A stretch of 64,000 bases of DNA, taken from Lachnospiraceae bacterium (GTDB lineage Bacteria; Bacillota; Clostridia; Lachnospirales; Lachnospiraceae). Positions 52,387-60,899 of the stretch are shown here, one piece after another (position 1 is the first letter of the stretch; each line of letters begins with the position of its first letter). A program made the position numbers and the translations under genes. The stretch lies in NCBI GenBank assembly GCA_902381685.1, contig LR698958.1, positions 272,951 through 336,950 of the forward strand. The letters are read 5' to 3'. The notes beneath the pieces are model-generated. The model saw only the letters and a program-made list of their open reading frames with translations. It had not been told where the DNA came from and made no database searches.

Positions 52387-52430
52387 TTGTATCCCTTACG
52401 GTTTTCGTGATATAATAATGAAATATAACG
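52387..52430 (+). promoter_or_regulatory. tetR promoter with overlapping dyad
   Basis: TTGTAT (52387-52392), 18 bp and TATAAT (52411-52416). An imperfect dyad CGTGATAT (52406-52413) and ATATAACG (52423-52430) overlaps the -10 and could be the TetR operator. The two divergent -35 elements are 3 bp apart. Confidence 0.55.
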
Positions 52431-52452
52431 AGTAATAAAGGATATTTATTTT

Positions 52453-53043
52453 ATGAGAAAAAAAGCAATAAACACTACTATAAAAGAACAATTAATAAGC
52501 GCTGCCTGGGAATTATTTTTGGAAAAAGGATATGATGCAACAACTGTTAATGAAATTATAGAACGTTCTCAAACATCTAGAGGTTCTTTTTATCATCACT
52601 TCAGAGGAAAAGAAGATCTTATATTTAGTCTTGCCTATTTCTTCGATAATGATTATGACGAATGGTTGAAATCTCTTCCTTCTAATTTAAGTGCGGTCGA
52701 CAAATTAATTACATTCGATGAATTTATTTTAAGCAACCTGGAGCATTCCCCATATATTTCTTTTTTTCAAACACTATATGGACTTCAAGTCATGACACAA
52801 GGCACTAGATACATCCTAAACCCCAAACGTCGGTATTACCAAATTCTTAATCAACTTGTAAAAGAAGGCCTTGATTCAGGAGAAATTATTTCATCAGAAT
52901 CTTATACAGAAATCAGCGAAAAAATTGCTTCTTTAGAGCGTGGTCTTACTTACGATTGGTGTTTACAGGAACATCGATATTCTCTACTTCATTATGCACA
53001 TGGCATCGTTTGTACCTATTTAGAATCATTACGTAAACACTAA
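52453..53043 (+). CDS. TetR family transcriptional regulator
   Basis: A 196-residue regulator with the TetR helix-turn-helix at about 10-56 (TTVNEIIERSQTSRGSFYHH) and an all-helical ligand domain. It is divergent from the M14-to-pcp operon, whose promoter is only 3 bp from its own at the -35 boxes. Control of that operon is therefore likely. The effector is unknown. Confidence 0.9.
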   Translation: MRKKAINTTIKEQLISAAWELFLEKGYDATTVNEIIERSQTSRGSFYHHFRGKEDLIFSLAYFFDNDYDEWLKSLPSNLSAVDKLITFDEFILSNLEHSPYISFFQTLYGLQVMTQGTRYILNPKRRYYQILNQLVKEGLDSGEIISSESYTEISEKIASLERGLTYDWCLQEHRYSLLHYAHGIVCTYLESLRKH

Positions 53044-53093
53044 TCAACTTTTTATTCCACATCTATAAAAATTTCACACTGACAAACAAAAAC

Positions 53094-53128
53094 AGGAGAT
53101 GCTGTGTACTATCATCACAGTATCTCCT
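53094..53128. terminator. Shared terminator of tetR and the GH95 gene
   Basis: A 13-bp stem AGGAGATGCTGTG/CACAGTATCTCCT (one G-T pair) with a 9-nt loop between convergent genes. TTTTTGTTTG follows on the minus strand and ATTTTCTATTT on the plus strand. Confidence 0.88.
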
Positions 53129-53147
53129 ATTTTCTATTTACCAGATT

Positions 53148-56100
53148 TTATTTTGTTTTCCTTTTTTTACCAAGAACAATTACTCCTGCAGCTGCTGCTA
53201 TTAACATAAATGCAAATGGTATCGCTACATTTGCAGTGTCACTTGTTTTCACCGGCTTATTATCAGGTTTTTGAACCGGTTTATTATCCGGCTTTTGAGT
53301 CGGATGAGTATCCGGTTTAGTGGTTGGCTTATTATCAGGTGTTGGAGTTATTGGTGTTTGAACTTTCTCATAAATTGCATATGCTGTCATATTTGCATTT
53401 ACAACTGTTTTTTCTGTCACTACTTCACCTTTTCCGTCTTCCTTAGTATTCCAGCCTTTGAATGTATAACCTTCTTTTTCCGGTGCCGTTGGAAGTTCAT
53501 TTCCAATCGCTTCACCTTTCACTATAGAAACTTCTTTTACTAATTTTCCTTCCGCTGTAAATATTACCGTTTTTTCTTCCGGCTGTGGTTCTGGTGTTTC
53601 ATTCTTTTCGTAAATTGCATATACTGTCATATCTGCATTTACAACTGTTTTTTCTGTTACTACTTCACCTTTTCCATCTTCCTTAGTATTCCAGCCTTTG
53701 AATGTATAGCCTTCTTTTTCTGGTGCTGTCGGAAGTTCATTTCCGATTGTTTCACCTTTCACTATAGAAACTTCTTTTACTAATTTTCCTTCCGCTGTAA
53801 ATGTTACCATTTTTTCTTCTGGCTGTGGTTCTGGTGTTTCATCCTTTTCATAAATTGCATATATTGTCATATCTGCATTTACAACTGTTTTTTCTGTTAC
53901 TACTTCACCTTTTCCATCTTCCTTAGTATTCCAGCCTTTGAATGTATAGCCTTCTTTTTCTGGTGCTGTCGGAAGTTCATTTCCGATTGTTTCACCTTTC
54001 ACTATAGAAATTTCTTTTACTGTTTTTCCTTCTGCTGTAAATGTTACAGTAGCCGAATCTACCGCACCTTCTGTTTTAGTTATGAAGTATGTTTTGCCTT
54101 CCTCTGTTGCAAATGTAACTCTTCCTGTTTTTCCTTCTACTTCTTTTGCCTGAACTTTCTTTCCTTCGCTGTCCTGTACAAATACTTTCTCCCAACCATT
54201 TACCTGTACTGTACAATCTCCACCGTTTCTAGATTCAATCGTCGCTTCTGTCAATACACCCTTGTCCCAGTTTTCACTTACAACAAAGTTTCCTCTTGCA
54301 ACTAAACCGCTGACAGAACCTGATTGCCACTGATTCTCAGGCATTGCCGGAAGTAAATTGATATATCCTGCATTTGACTGCAATAACATTTCAGCTACAC
54401 CACTTGTATATCCGAAGTTCCCATCAATTTGGAATGGCGGATGTGCATCCCAAAGATTTGAATAAATACCGTTTTTGATAAACGAATCAATAATCTTGTA
54501 TGCATGATTTCCATCACCTGTTCTTGCCCATGTATTCAATCTCTGTGCAATTCCCCATCCTGTAGCATTATCTCCTCTGTCATTTAAGGAAACTTTAGCT
54601 GCATCCATAGTCTTCTCATCATCAACTGTCACCAAGTCTCCCGGATATACTGCTAATAAATGAGACATATGACGATGTCCTTTCTGATACTTAGGAATAT
54701 TTCCTTTTGTATTATGTCCAAGAGTTGTCTCATCATACCATTCTTTAATTTGTCCACTCTGTCCAATTTCAATAGGTTTTAATCCAGCACGGTATTCTTT
54801 CCACTGTGTAATCTGTTCTTCCGAAACCGTTCCAGCCTTATTTGCATTTAACGCATCTGCCGCTTCAATACAGTCATTAAATAACTGCCATACAAGTACA
54901 TTTTCATATACATTTCCTGCTGTATATGGTCCATGTTCCGGAGAATATGCCGGAATTGTTACATAACGCTCTTTTCCATCTGCAGTTGTTACCTTTTTCA
55001 AGATAGACATATAGAATTTTGCTTGTTCTTGCATCATTGGGAAAATATCTTTTTCCAATTTTTCAATATTTCCTGAATACTCATACGCCTCATATACATT
55101 CTGAAGCATCCATGGAACTGCTGCCGGAGACCATCCCCAAGAAAATTCCCAGCCCGGACAAGTCCAACCAAATGGTGTATTCTGCGTATGTGCAGTAAAT
55201 CCATTTTTCTGTCCATTTGAATTATCAATACCGAAATATGTAGATGCTGTAACACGTCCCGGCTCACGGAGCCCTTCTATATATTTTATCATCGGCTCTG
55301 CGCATTCTGCCATATTTGTCACATAAGTCGGCCAATAATTCATCTGTAAATTGACGTTCATATGATAGTCGCTTCCCCATGCAATAGGAGCGTTTGCTTT
55401 TCCTGTACAGTCTAACCATACTCCCTGTAAGTTAGCAGGAAGTTTATCCCCTTCTCTTGTAGATGAAATCTGAAGATAACGTCCATATTGGAATAAAATT
55501 GCTTCTAAATATGCTTTTTCTTCTGCACTCGCCTTATTACTCTTATATGATGCAATCAATTCATCTACTGTTTTCTTATATGCTCCCTGTCCTAAATCTA
55601 ATTTCACACGATCATAAATCTTTTTGTAATCTGCTACCGCATCATCTTTTACTGCCTTATATCCTTTTTTTACTGCTTTGTCCAATACCGTTTTTACTTG
55701 AGTTGAAAGTTCATCCGCAGTGATACCTGAACGATATTTTGGATATGTCATCTTATAATCTGTATCTGCTGTCACATAAATATAGACTTCTGTAGCCCCA
55801 GATACAAGAAGTGTTCCTTCTTTATTTGCTATCTGCTCAACTTTACCGTCTTTTGTAACAACTTGCAATCTTCCGTTAAACAAAAGACCGTTATCTCTCA
55901 TATGTCCGGATACAACAATTGTGCCATCTTCAGTTGTTTCATATTTCACTTCTTTTCCAAGGGCTGCTTCTGAAGGCTGATCCACCGGAAAACTCACTTC
56001 AAATTCCAAAGGTTTCATTTCTTTTTGAGAACCTTTCAGCGCTTCTGCAGTCAGTTTCATTGCAATGACATTATCAGGATAACTTGCAAAATATTCTCTA

Positions 56101-57518
56101 TAATAATGTGTATAATCTCTGTCAAAAGATACTGTTGCAAGTGCGGAATCAATATCAAGTGCTCTTTCATAATTTGTTACTTCTGTATGCTCCGGTTTTG
56201 ACTTATCCATTGAGGTAACAATACCATCAAAAGAAACTTTATTATTTTTTATTCCTTTGATTGTTAATGTATGTTCTCTCTTCTCCAACCCATTCACTTT
56301 CAATAAACGCTGTCTTGCAAATGTGTTCGAACGTGTGTCCACTTCTTTCCATGCACCATTATCTATCTGATACTGAAATTTTCCAACTTGATCACTTTTC
56401 GCTCCAAACAATTCAAAACCAGTTCCTGTAAATTTACAAGTTAATGTTGCTCTTTCAGCTCTTGAAGGATCGATAAACACTTCATCTTTACCAAACCATT
56501 GATTTGCATCTGAGTCATTCGTTCTATCCCAGCGTTCCCATCCACCTGTAAATGTTACTTTATCTGTTGTATTCTCTGGATTCCAATCAATTGTTTCCCC
56601 CTCCAACACTTTAAAATAGTCAAAAGAAGTCTTTGATTTTCCATTTTTACTCTTAGACTCAAAAACTAACTTATGTTTTCCATATTGTAAACCGGAAATT
56701 TCAAAAAGAGCAACGCCCTCTTTCTTTGTTTCCGAATACATACTGCCTGAAACTGTTTTTGTGTCATCTACTGTAGCAGTAAAATCACCCATATCAATAT
56801 ACTGCACACCAATCATCTGGATTCCTGTTCCTTCGAACTCTATTTCCAGTCTTGCCGGATTCATCGCATAATGTTCTGAGCCGGCCTCCCATGTAGGCTG
56901 TGGCCATTCTCCCCAACCTTGTCCATATTTTATCTTGTCGCTCTTATCACTGATAATAGTCGCATCTTCCTTCGCACTTTCTCTGTCGAAATCAAGATAG
57001 ATGTCGCCCCAGCCCTGATAAGCTCCATATTCTCGCGTATTCTGACCAATTAACTGATTACACATCTCTGACGCATTGCTTTTCCCGTCCAAAAATGCCT
57101 GCTGTACGGATTCCAAATATGCCGCCATGGACTTGTCGCCGACTTTGTTAATATTCCCTCCTGTATGTGGTTTATCTGCCGTCGGTCCGCCATTCCACAA
57201 TGTCTTATGGTTAAATGTCAAATGTTCTTTTCCCACTTCCCCATATACATTTGCTCCCATATATGAGTTACCAATCGGAAGTGATAACTGCTGCCACCAG
57301 TCTGTCTCACTGCCTCCATTTGTAAAGCTGCCTGAACCACCCGTCAATTTACCTTTTGACAGAGGTTCATCAAATCGAATCTGCATCGGAGCCTGTTCTG
57401 TCTCTATGGACGCTGCCTTCACAGAAGACACTTCCGGAAAAGGCACTGCCGTTGCTGCCAATACAACTGCCAATGCACCACTCAATATACTTTTCGCATA
57501 TTTTCTTTTCTTTTTCAT
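53148..57518 (-). CDS. Wall-anchored alpha-L-fucosidase (GH95) with InlB-type repeats
   Basis: A 1456-residue surface enzyme; GH95 members cleave alpha-1,2-fucose from host glycans. Signal peptide about 1-35. The GH95 N-domain opens with LPIGNSYMGANVYG and TLWNGGP, is interrupted about 185-445 by two carbohydrate-binding-like modules and resumes at YERALDID. The barrel keeps DYHMNVNLQMNYW, with the Asn pair, and HPPFQIDGNFG, with the catalytic-base Asp. Three 80-residue InlB-type repeats (about 1153-1392), a Lys/Pro stalk and a C-terminal anchor (PVKTSD, helix, KKRKTK) follow. A 30-bp palindrome lies in its leader. Confidence 0.92.
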   Translation of the reverse strand: MKKKRKYAKSILSGALAVVLAATAVPFPEVSSVKAASIETEQAPMQIRFDEPLSKGKLTGGSGSFTNGGSETDWWQQLSLPIGNSYMGANVYGEVGKEHLTFNHKTLWNGGPTADKPHTGGNINKVGDKSMAAYLESVQQAFLDGKSNASEMCNQLIGQNTREYGAYQGWGDIYLDFDRESAKEDATIISDKSDKIKYGQGWGEWPQPTWEAGSEHYAMNPARLEIEFEGTGIQMIGVQYIDMGDFTATVDDTKTVSGSMYSETKKEGVALFEISGLQYGKHKLVFESKSKNGKSKTSFDYFKVLEGETIDWNPENTTDKVTFTGGWERWDRTNDSDANQWFGKDEVFIDPSRAERATLTCKFTGTGFELFGAKSDQVGKFQYQIDNGAWKEVDTRSNTFARQRLLKVNGLEKREHTLTIKGIKNNKVSFDGIVTSMDKSKPEHTEVTNYERALDIDSALATVSFDRDYTHYYREYFASYPDNVIAMKLTAEALKGSQKEMKPLEFEVSFPVDQPSEAALGKEVKYETTEDGTIVVSGHMRDNGLLFNGRLQVVTKDGKVEQIANKEGTLLVSGATEVYIYVTADTDYKMTYPKYRSGITADELSTQVKTVLDKAVKKGYKAVKDDAVADYKKIYDRVKLDLGQGAYKKTVDELIASYKSNKASAEEKAYLEAILFQYGRYLQISSTREGDKLPANLQGVWLDCTGKANAPIAWGSDYHMNVNLQMNYWPTYVTNMAECAEPMIKYIEGLREPGRVTASTYFGIDNSNGQKNGFTAHTQNTPFGWTCPGWEFSWGWSPAAVPWMLQNVYEAYEYSGNIEKLEKDIFPMMQEQAKFYMSILKKVTTADGKERYVTIPAYSPEHGPYTAGNVYENVLVWQLFNDCIEAADALNANKAGTVSEEQITQWKEYRAGLKPIEIGQSGQIKEWYDETTLGHNTKGNIPKYQKGHRHMSHLLAVYPGDLVTVDDEKTMDAAKVSLNDRGDNATGWGIAQRLNTWARTGDGNHAYKIIDSFIKNGIYSNLWDAHPPFQIDGNFGYTSGVAEMLLQSNAGYINLLPAMPENQWQSGSVSGLVARGNFVVSENWDKGVLTEATIESRNGGDCTVQVNGWEKVFVQDSEGKKVQAKEVEGKTGRVTFATEEGKTYFITKTEGAVDSATVTFTAEGKTVKEISIVKGETIGNELPTAPEKEGYTFKGWNTKEDGKGEVVTEKTVVNADMTIYAIYEKDETPEPQPEEKMVTFTAEGKLVKEVSIVKGETIGNELPTAPEKEGYTFKGWNTKEDGKGEVVTEKTVVNADMTVYAIYEKNETPEPQPEEKTVIFTAEGKLVKEVSIVKGEAIGNELPTAPEKEGYTFKGWNTKEDGKGEVVTEKTVVNANMTAYAIYEKVQTPITPTPDNKPTTKPDTHPTQKPDNKPVQKPDNKPVKTSDTANVAIPFAFMLIAAAAGVIVLGKKRKTK
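53341..54060 (-). repeat. Three tandem 240-bp InlB-type repeats
   Basis: Units 53341-53580, 53581-53820 and 53821-54060 have exactly 240-bp periodicity. They encode EGYTFKGWNTKEDGKGEVV-type B repeats. The two upstream copies (higher coordinates) are nearly identical in DNA, suggesting recent duplication or gene conversion. Confidence 0.9.
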
Positions 57519-57549
57519 TTTACCTTTCTTTTTCCTCCTCTTATTTATT

Positions 57550-57579
57550 TTTCAGTTCAAATAAATATTTGAACTGAAA
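57550..57579. promoter_or_regulatory. 30-bp perfect palindrome in the GH95 leader
   Basis: Arms TTTCAGTTCAAATA and TATTTGAACTGAAA around a 2-nt centre. It lies about 30 bp before the start codon, upstream of the ribosome site. It could be an operator or an RNA hairpin. A second small dyad, GTATT-CCC-AATAC, is at 57624-57636. Confidence 0.7.
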
Positions 57580-57669
57580 TGGCATTACATATAATCTAGC
57601 ATATTTTTCCGATTTTTTCTATAGTATTCCCAATACTCTTATACAAATCTCCCATCAAAACCCAAAAAA

Positions 57670-57710
57670 TTCCCACGAAAATCAGATTTTCTTCCTGATT
57701 TCCGTGGGAA
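57670..57710 (-). terminator. Terminator of the acetyltransferase-kinase gene
   Basis: A 16-bp stem (57670-57685 with 57695-57710, one mismatch) with a 9-nt loop, followed on the minus strand by TTTTTTGGG. Confidence 0.88.
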
Positions 57711-57722
57711 TCTCCCTACTTT

Positions 57723-59342
57723 TTAGCAATATTTCCGTACTAATTCCTGCATTTTGTCAAACTGCTGTTCCATTTCATCAACCAGTCTGAATTGCGTACG
57801 TGCACGCACCAAATTATGTTCCGGATACGCTGTCTTAAAATAAGTATCCCCTTGTAAGTAATCCGTCAGGAAGCGAATTCCACATTCCAGTGTCATCAAC
57901 CTTGCTCCCCACGGAAGACTCGCAACTTCTTCCGGTGTCAGAACATCTTTTGTCGCCTCCAAATAACCTTTTACATATGTTTCATACAGGGAAATATCAA
58001 AATGCATCAAATCTAAATTCTTCTCATCTTCCGCTGCAGTTGCTGCCCCAAATCGAATGGAATCTCCAAAATCATTCGCTGCAAGTCCCGGCATAATTGT
58101 GTCTAAATCAATAATACACAAACCTTTTCCTGTTTCGGCATCGAACAAAATATTATTCAATTTTGTGTCATTATGCGTTACCCTTAAAGGAAGAACACCC
58201 TCCTCCTGCTGTTTGACTAATACGCCGCAATCCTCTTTTCTGTCCAAAACAAATGAGATTTCCGGACGACAGGAAACCGCCCTGTTTTTAATATCACGTT
58301 TTAACGCAAATGCAAACGCTTCAAAACGTTTTACCGTATTATGGAAATCCGGGATTGTCTCATTCAAATCAGATGCCGGATATTGTCCCAACTGTTTTAG
58401 GAAATGTCCGAAACTGTTTCCTGACTGATAAAACTGCTCCGGTTCTTCCACCAACTGATAACAGACAGAGTTTGGAATATAGTGATAACTTCTCCACGGC
58501 TGACCTTCGCTGTCCTCAAAATAAGTTGAACCGTCTTTTGTCTTAATTGCACACAAAGTTTCTCTGTCCGGGTCTCCTCCCTCTTCTCTGATTACATTGC
58601 GCAGATATTCCGTTACATTAAAAATATTTTCCATTACGCCTGCGGGATCTTTAAATACATTGCTGTTTACTCTCTGTAAAATATAGCAGAATTCATCTCC
58701 CTCTTCGCCCGGCATATATACTGCATATGTTTCATTAATGTGACCTTCACCGAAAGGTTTTACATAACTGCACTGCGGTCCGAAACCGAAAGCATACAAC
58801 GCATCTTCTAAGTTCAGATTATCAACCCCGTCAATTTTTCTTCTTGTGGAAAATACAACCTCTCCGGCTTCCACTTTTTTCTTCTTATTGATTGTGCAGT
58901 TTGCCTTTACCACACTTCCAAGTCCGATATGCGCTCCGCTCGCCACATAGGAATCATGGTCCACTACCGCACCGCTGTTCACCAAAACACCATCTTCGAT
59001 TACTACGTTTGTGTTGACTACGGCTCTTTGCATAACGAAACTTCCCAGTCCGATTTTGGCGCTTGGACTTACCACCGCTGAAGGGTGAATAACCGCCGGC
59101 ACATTATATCCTGCCTCCGCCAGTTTCTCTGTCCAGTACAGACGCATGCCATTGTCCCCAAGCCCTGCTACCGCCGTATCATACTCACTGAGAAACGCCT
59201 GATAATCACAACATTTTCCGATTACATCTGCCCCTTTTACCGCATCATCTAAAAAAACTATTTCCTCATAGCCTAATTCTGCTGCAGTTTCTTTAATCAT
59301 ATGTCCGAAACCGCCGGCACCTATAATTAATAACTTTTTCAT
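57723..59342 (-). CDS. NeuD-like acetyltransferase fused to NahK-like hexosamine kinase
   Basis: A 539-residue two-domain protein. Residues 1-170 are a PglD/NeuD-type sugar acetyltransferase: Rossmann start LLIIGAGGFG, a left-handed beta-helix with hexapeptide repeats and the catalytic-type His in VVDHDSYV. Residues about 185-535 are an aminoglycoside-phosphotransferase-fold kinase like N-acetylhexosamine 1-kinase NahK, with LQRVNSNVFKDPAGVMEN, catalytic THNDTKLNN and metal-binding IDLDTIMPG. NahK phosphorylates GlcNAc or GalNAc freed from host glycans. I chose ATG 59342. The gene lies next to the GH95 fucosidase gene with its own promoter. Confidence 0.85.
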   Translation of the reverse strand: MKKLLIIGAGGFGHMIKETAAELGYEEIVFLDDAVKGADVIGKCCDYQAFLSEYDTAVAGLGDNGMRLYWTEKLAEAGYNVPAVIHPSAVVSPSAKIGLGSFVMQRAVVNTNVVIEDGVLVNSGAVVDHDSYVASGAHIGLGSVVKANCTINKKKKVEAGEVVFSTRRKIDGVDNLNLEDALYAFGFGPQCSYVKPFGEGHINETYAVYMPGEEGDEFCYILQRVNSNVFKDPAGVMENIFNVTEYLRNVIREEGGDPDRETLCAIKTKDGSTYFEDSEGQPWRSYHYIPNSVCYQLVEEPEQFYQSGNSFGHFLKQLGQYPASDLNETIPDFHNTVKRFEAFAFALKRDIKNRAVSCRPEISFVLDRKEDCGVLVKQQEEGVLPLRVTHNDTKLNNILFDAETGKGLCIIDLDTIMPGLAANDFGDSIRFGAATAAEDEKNLDLMHFDISLYETYVKGYLEATKDVLTPEEVASLPWGARLMTLECGIRFLTDYLQGDTYFKTAYPEHNLVRARTQFRLVDEMEQQFDKMQELVRKYC

Positions 59343-59429
59343 TTGTATCACTCTCAAAAACGAAACCGTTTTCTCCCTTTCTTCGTATTTTTATCTCTAC
59401 TGTCTGAATTTTATGCATGTCCATATTAA

Positions 59430-59458
59430 ATATAATACCCCTATAGAGTTTTGGTCAA
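59430..59458 (-). promoter_or_regulatory. Promoter of the acetyltransferase-kinase gene
   Basis: On the minus strand TTGACC (59453-59458), a 17-bp spacer and TTATAT (59430-59435). The -35 overlaps the stop of the vanZ-like gene. Confidence 0.6.
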
Positions 59459-59775
59459 GTCTTTTCACTTATATAGTATCCCGCATATCCAAGCAGAAGC
59501 CCTGCCATTCCTGTTGACACGGCATAAAAAATATGTATTTCCCCTCCTCCTGACAATTGAATCAGTTCTAAAATAATGTTGAAAACAATTCCCCCGCCGA
59601 TTAGTTTTTTTCTCTCTTTGCACCTCTCCCATAACTTAGGAAGAATCACACCTATCGGAAACATAAAAATCATATTGCCAAACAGCATGTCCCCGCCTCG
59701 AAACTTTAACAGGATCATTTCAAAAACATATAAAACTAAAACTGTCGCTAATACCGTTCTTTTTTTCTCTGTCAT
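59455..59775 (-). CDS. VanZ-like small membrane protein
   Basis: A protein of about 106 residues with three to four hydrophobic segments and the VanZ-type pattern NIILELIQLSGGGE near 75. VanZ-like proteins are linked to teicoplanin tolerance or have unknown roles; function here is unclear. I chose ATG 59775 with GAGGTG upstream over a GTG 15 bp earlier. It lies 54 bp after sortase B in the same direction, so co-transcription is likely. Confidence 0.75.
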   Translation of the reverse strand: MTEKKRTVLATVLVLYVFEMILLKFRGGDMLFGNMIFMFPIGVILPKLWERCKERKKLIGGGIVFNIILELIQLSGGGEIHIFYAVSTGMAGLLLGYAGYYISEKT

Positions 59776-59829
59776 ATCATCACCTCGCACATATCTACTA
59801 TATGCGGAAAAATGATTTTTAGACCGATT

Positions 59830-60570
59830 TTATTCCACTTCCACTCCGGCTACAATATATCTCTTCTTAGGTTCCCAACGAATACATGTGCTGAGCGTGA
59901 CAATTTTACTGTTCTCGTCCACTTTCACATCATCTCTGTAATGGTTCTTCATACTTCTTGACTCTCTGAGAGACTGAAGAAATGCTTTTCTTTCCTCCGG
60001 ACTTTCATTGTCATAATTATATAAAATATGCTTGCTGCTGTATTCTACCGCCGCAAAAATTTTATATGTTTTCTTTTCTGTCTCGGTATAAATGGTAAAC
60101 GTGTCATGATTATTAAAAAACGCTTCTTCTTCAAATTTGTGCAGATTTTGGAAAAATGAACCGTCCTTAATGTTATGACCATAAATAACCGTGTTAAAAT
60201 CCGTGAAATCCTTCGCATTGATTCTCTCGGTAAACACGGAACCAAACACATCATATTTCTTGTCAAACGCATGGTCCAGATAAAACGCATCGTCTGTTTT
60301 ACTCTGTAAAATCGGGTAATCTATATTTGTATCCGGCACTTGAATCCACGCATATATCTCATCATTTACTTTCTTTAGTTCCGCAAAATCTATTGGAATC
60401 ACATCTTTTTCTTCATTCTGTGTTTCTTCTTTTATTACCTTTTTCTTTACTTCTTTATAATCCTTCTTACTGTCTGCCTTTTGCATATAGTAGTAAGCGA
60501 TATATCCCACACAGCAAATGCAGATAATAATGCATATCCAGAAAAATATCTTGTCTCTTTTTTTCTTCAT
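59830..60570 (-). CDS. srtB: Class B sortase
   Basis: A 246-residue transpeptidase that joins surface proteins to peptidoglycan. An N-terminal signal anchor (about 8-28) is followed by the sortase barrel with catalytic His132 (VIYGHNIKDG), Cys229 (TLSTC) and Arg237 (EPKKRYIV). Length and TLSTC pattern fit SrtB. Three anchored proteins in this window have the motifs NPKTAD, VPETGD and PVKTSD. The first is closest to a class B substrate; which sortase handles the others is unknown. Confidence 0.92.
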   Translation of the reverse strand: MKKKRDKIFFWICIIICICCVGYIAYYYMQKADSKKDYKEVKKKVIKEETQNEEKDVIPIDFAELKKVNDEIYAWIQVPDTNIDYPILQSKTDDAFYLDHAFDKKYDVFGSVFTERINAKDFTDFNTVIYGHNIKDGSFFQNLHKFEEEAFFNNHDTFTIYTETEKKTYKIFAAVEYSSKHILYNYDNESPEERKAFLQSLRESRSMKNHYRDDVKVDENSKIVTLSTCIRWEPKKRYIVAGVEVE

Positions 60571-60707
60571 TCTTTATACCTCACATCACTAGAACTAAAA
60601 TCCCATACTTTTTTACCATATCACTAACTTTTTATGAATACAATACTTTTATTTTGAAAAAAATATGTTAAAATAAAAGAGTATTATTTGTATAGGAGGT
60701 AATAACA

Positions 60708-60866
60708 ATGAAAAAATATGTATGTGAACCTTGTGGATACGTATATGATCCGGAACTTGGCGATCCAGATGGAGGAATCGCACCTGGAACAGCATTTGAA
60801 GATATTCCTGATGATTGGGTATGCCCAATCTGCGGACTTGGAAAAGACGTATTCGTAGAAGAATAA
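60708..60866 (+). CDS. Rubredoxin
   Basis: A 52-residue one-iron electron carrier. The two ligand pairs are CEPCGYVYD (residues 6 and 9) and CPICGLGKD (residues 39 and 42), with the conserved [10 protein letters not shown] loop between. Rubredoxin passes electrons to oxygen- or peroxide-reducing enzymes in anaerobes. AGGAGG is 7 bp before the ATG. It is a single gene, convergent with phoR across a shared terminator. Confidence 0.97.
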   Translation: MKKYVCEPCGYVYDPELGDPDGGIAPGTAFEDIPDDWVCPICGLGKDVFVEE

Positions 60867-60871
60867 AGTAT

Positions 60872-60899
60872 AAAAAAAGCGGACGTGTCCGCTTTTTTT
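60872..60899. terminator. Shared terminator of rubredoxin and phoR
   Basis: A perfect 28-bp palindrome: AAAAAAAGCGGAC and GTCCGCTTTTTTT. It ends both convergent genes and overlaps the phoR stop by 2 bp. Confidence 0.9.

Noticed and set aside
44500..53040. The pcp/M14 region as recently acquired DNA
   Set aside because: It reads somewhat more AT-rich by eye, but I see no integrase, tRNA junction or direct repeats, and cannot compute composition reliably.
53341..54060. Regular repeats as a possible CRISPR array
   Set aside because: The period is 240 bp, the repeats are in frame and encode InlB-type B repeats. No array of 25-40 bp repeats with unique spacers was seen anywhere in the window.
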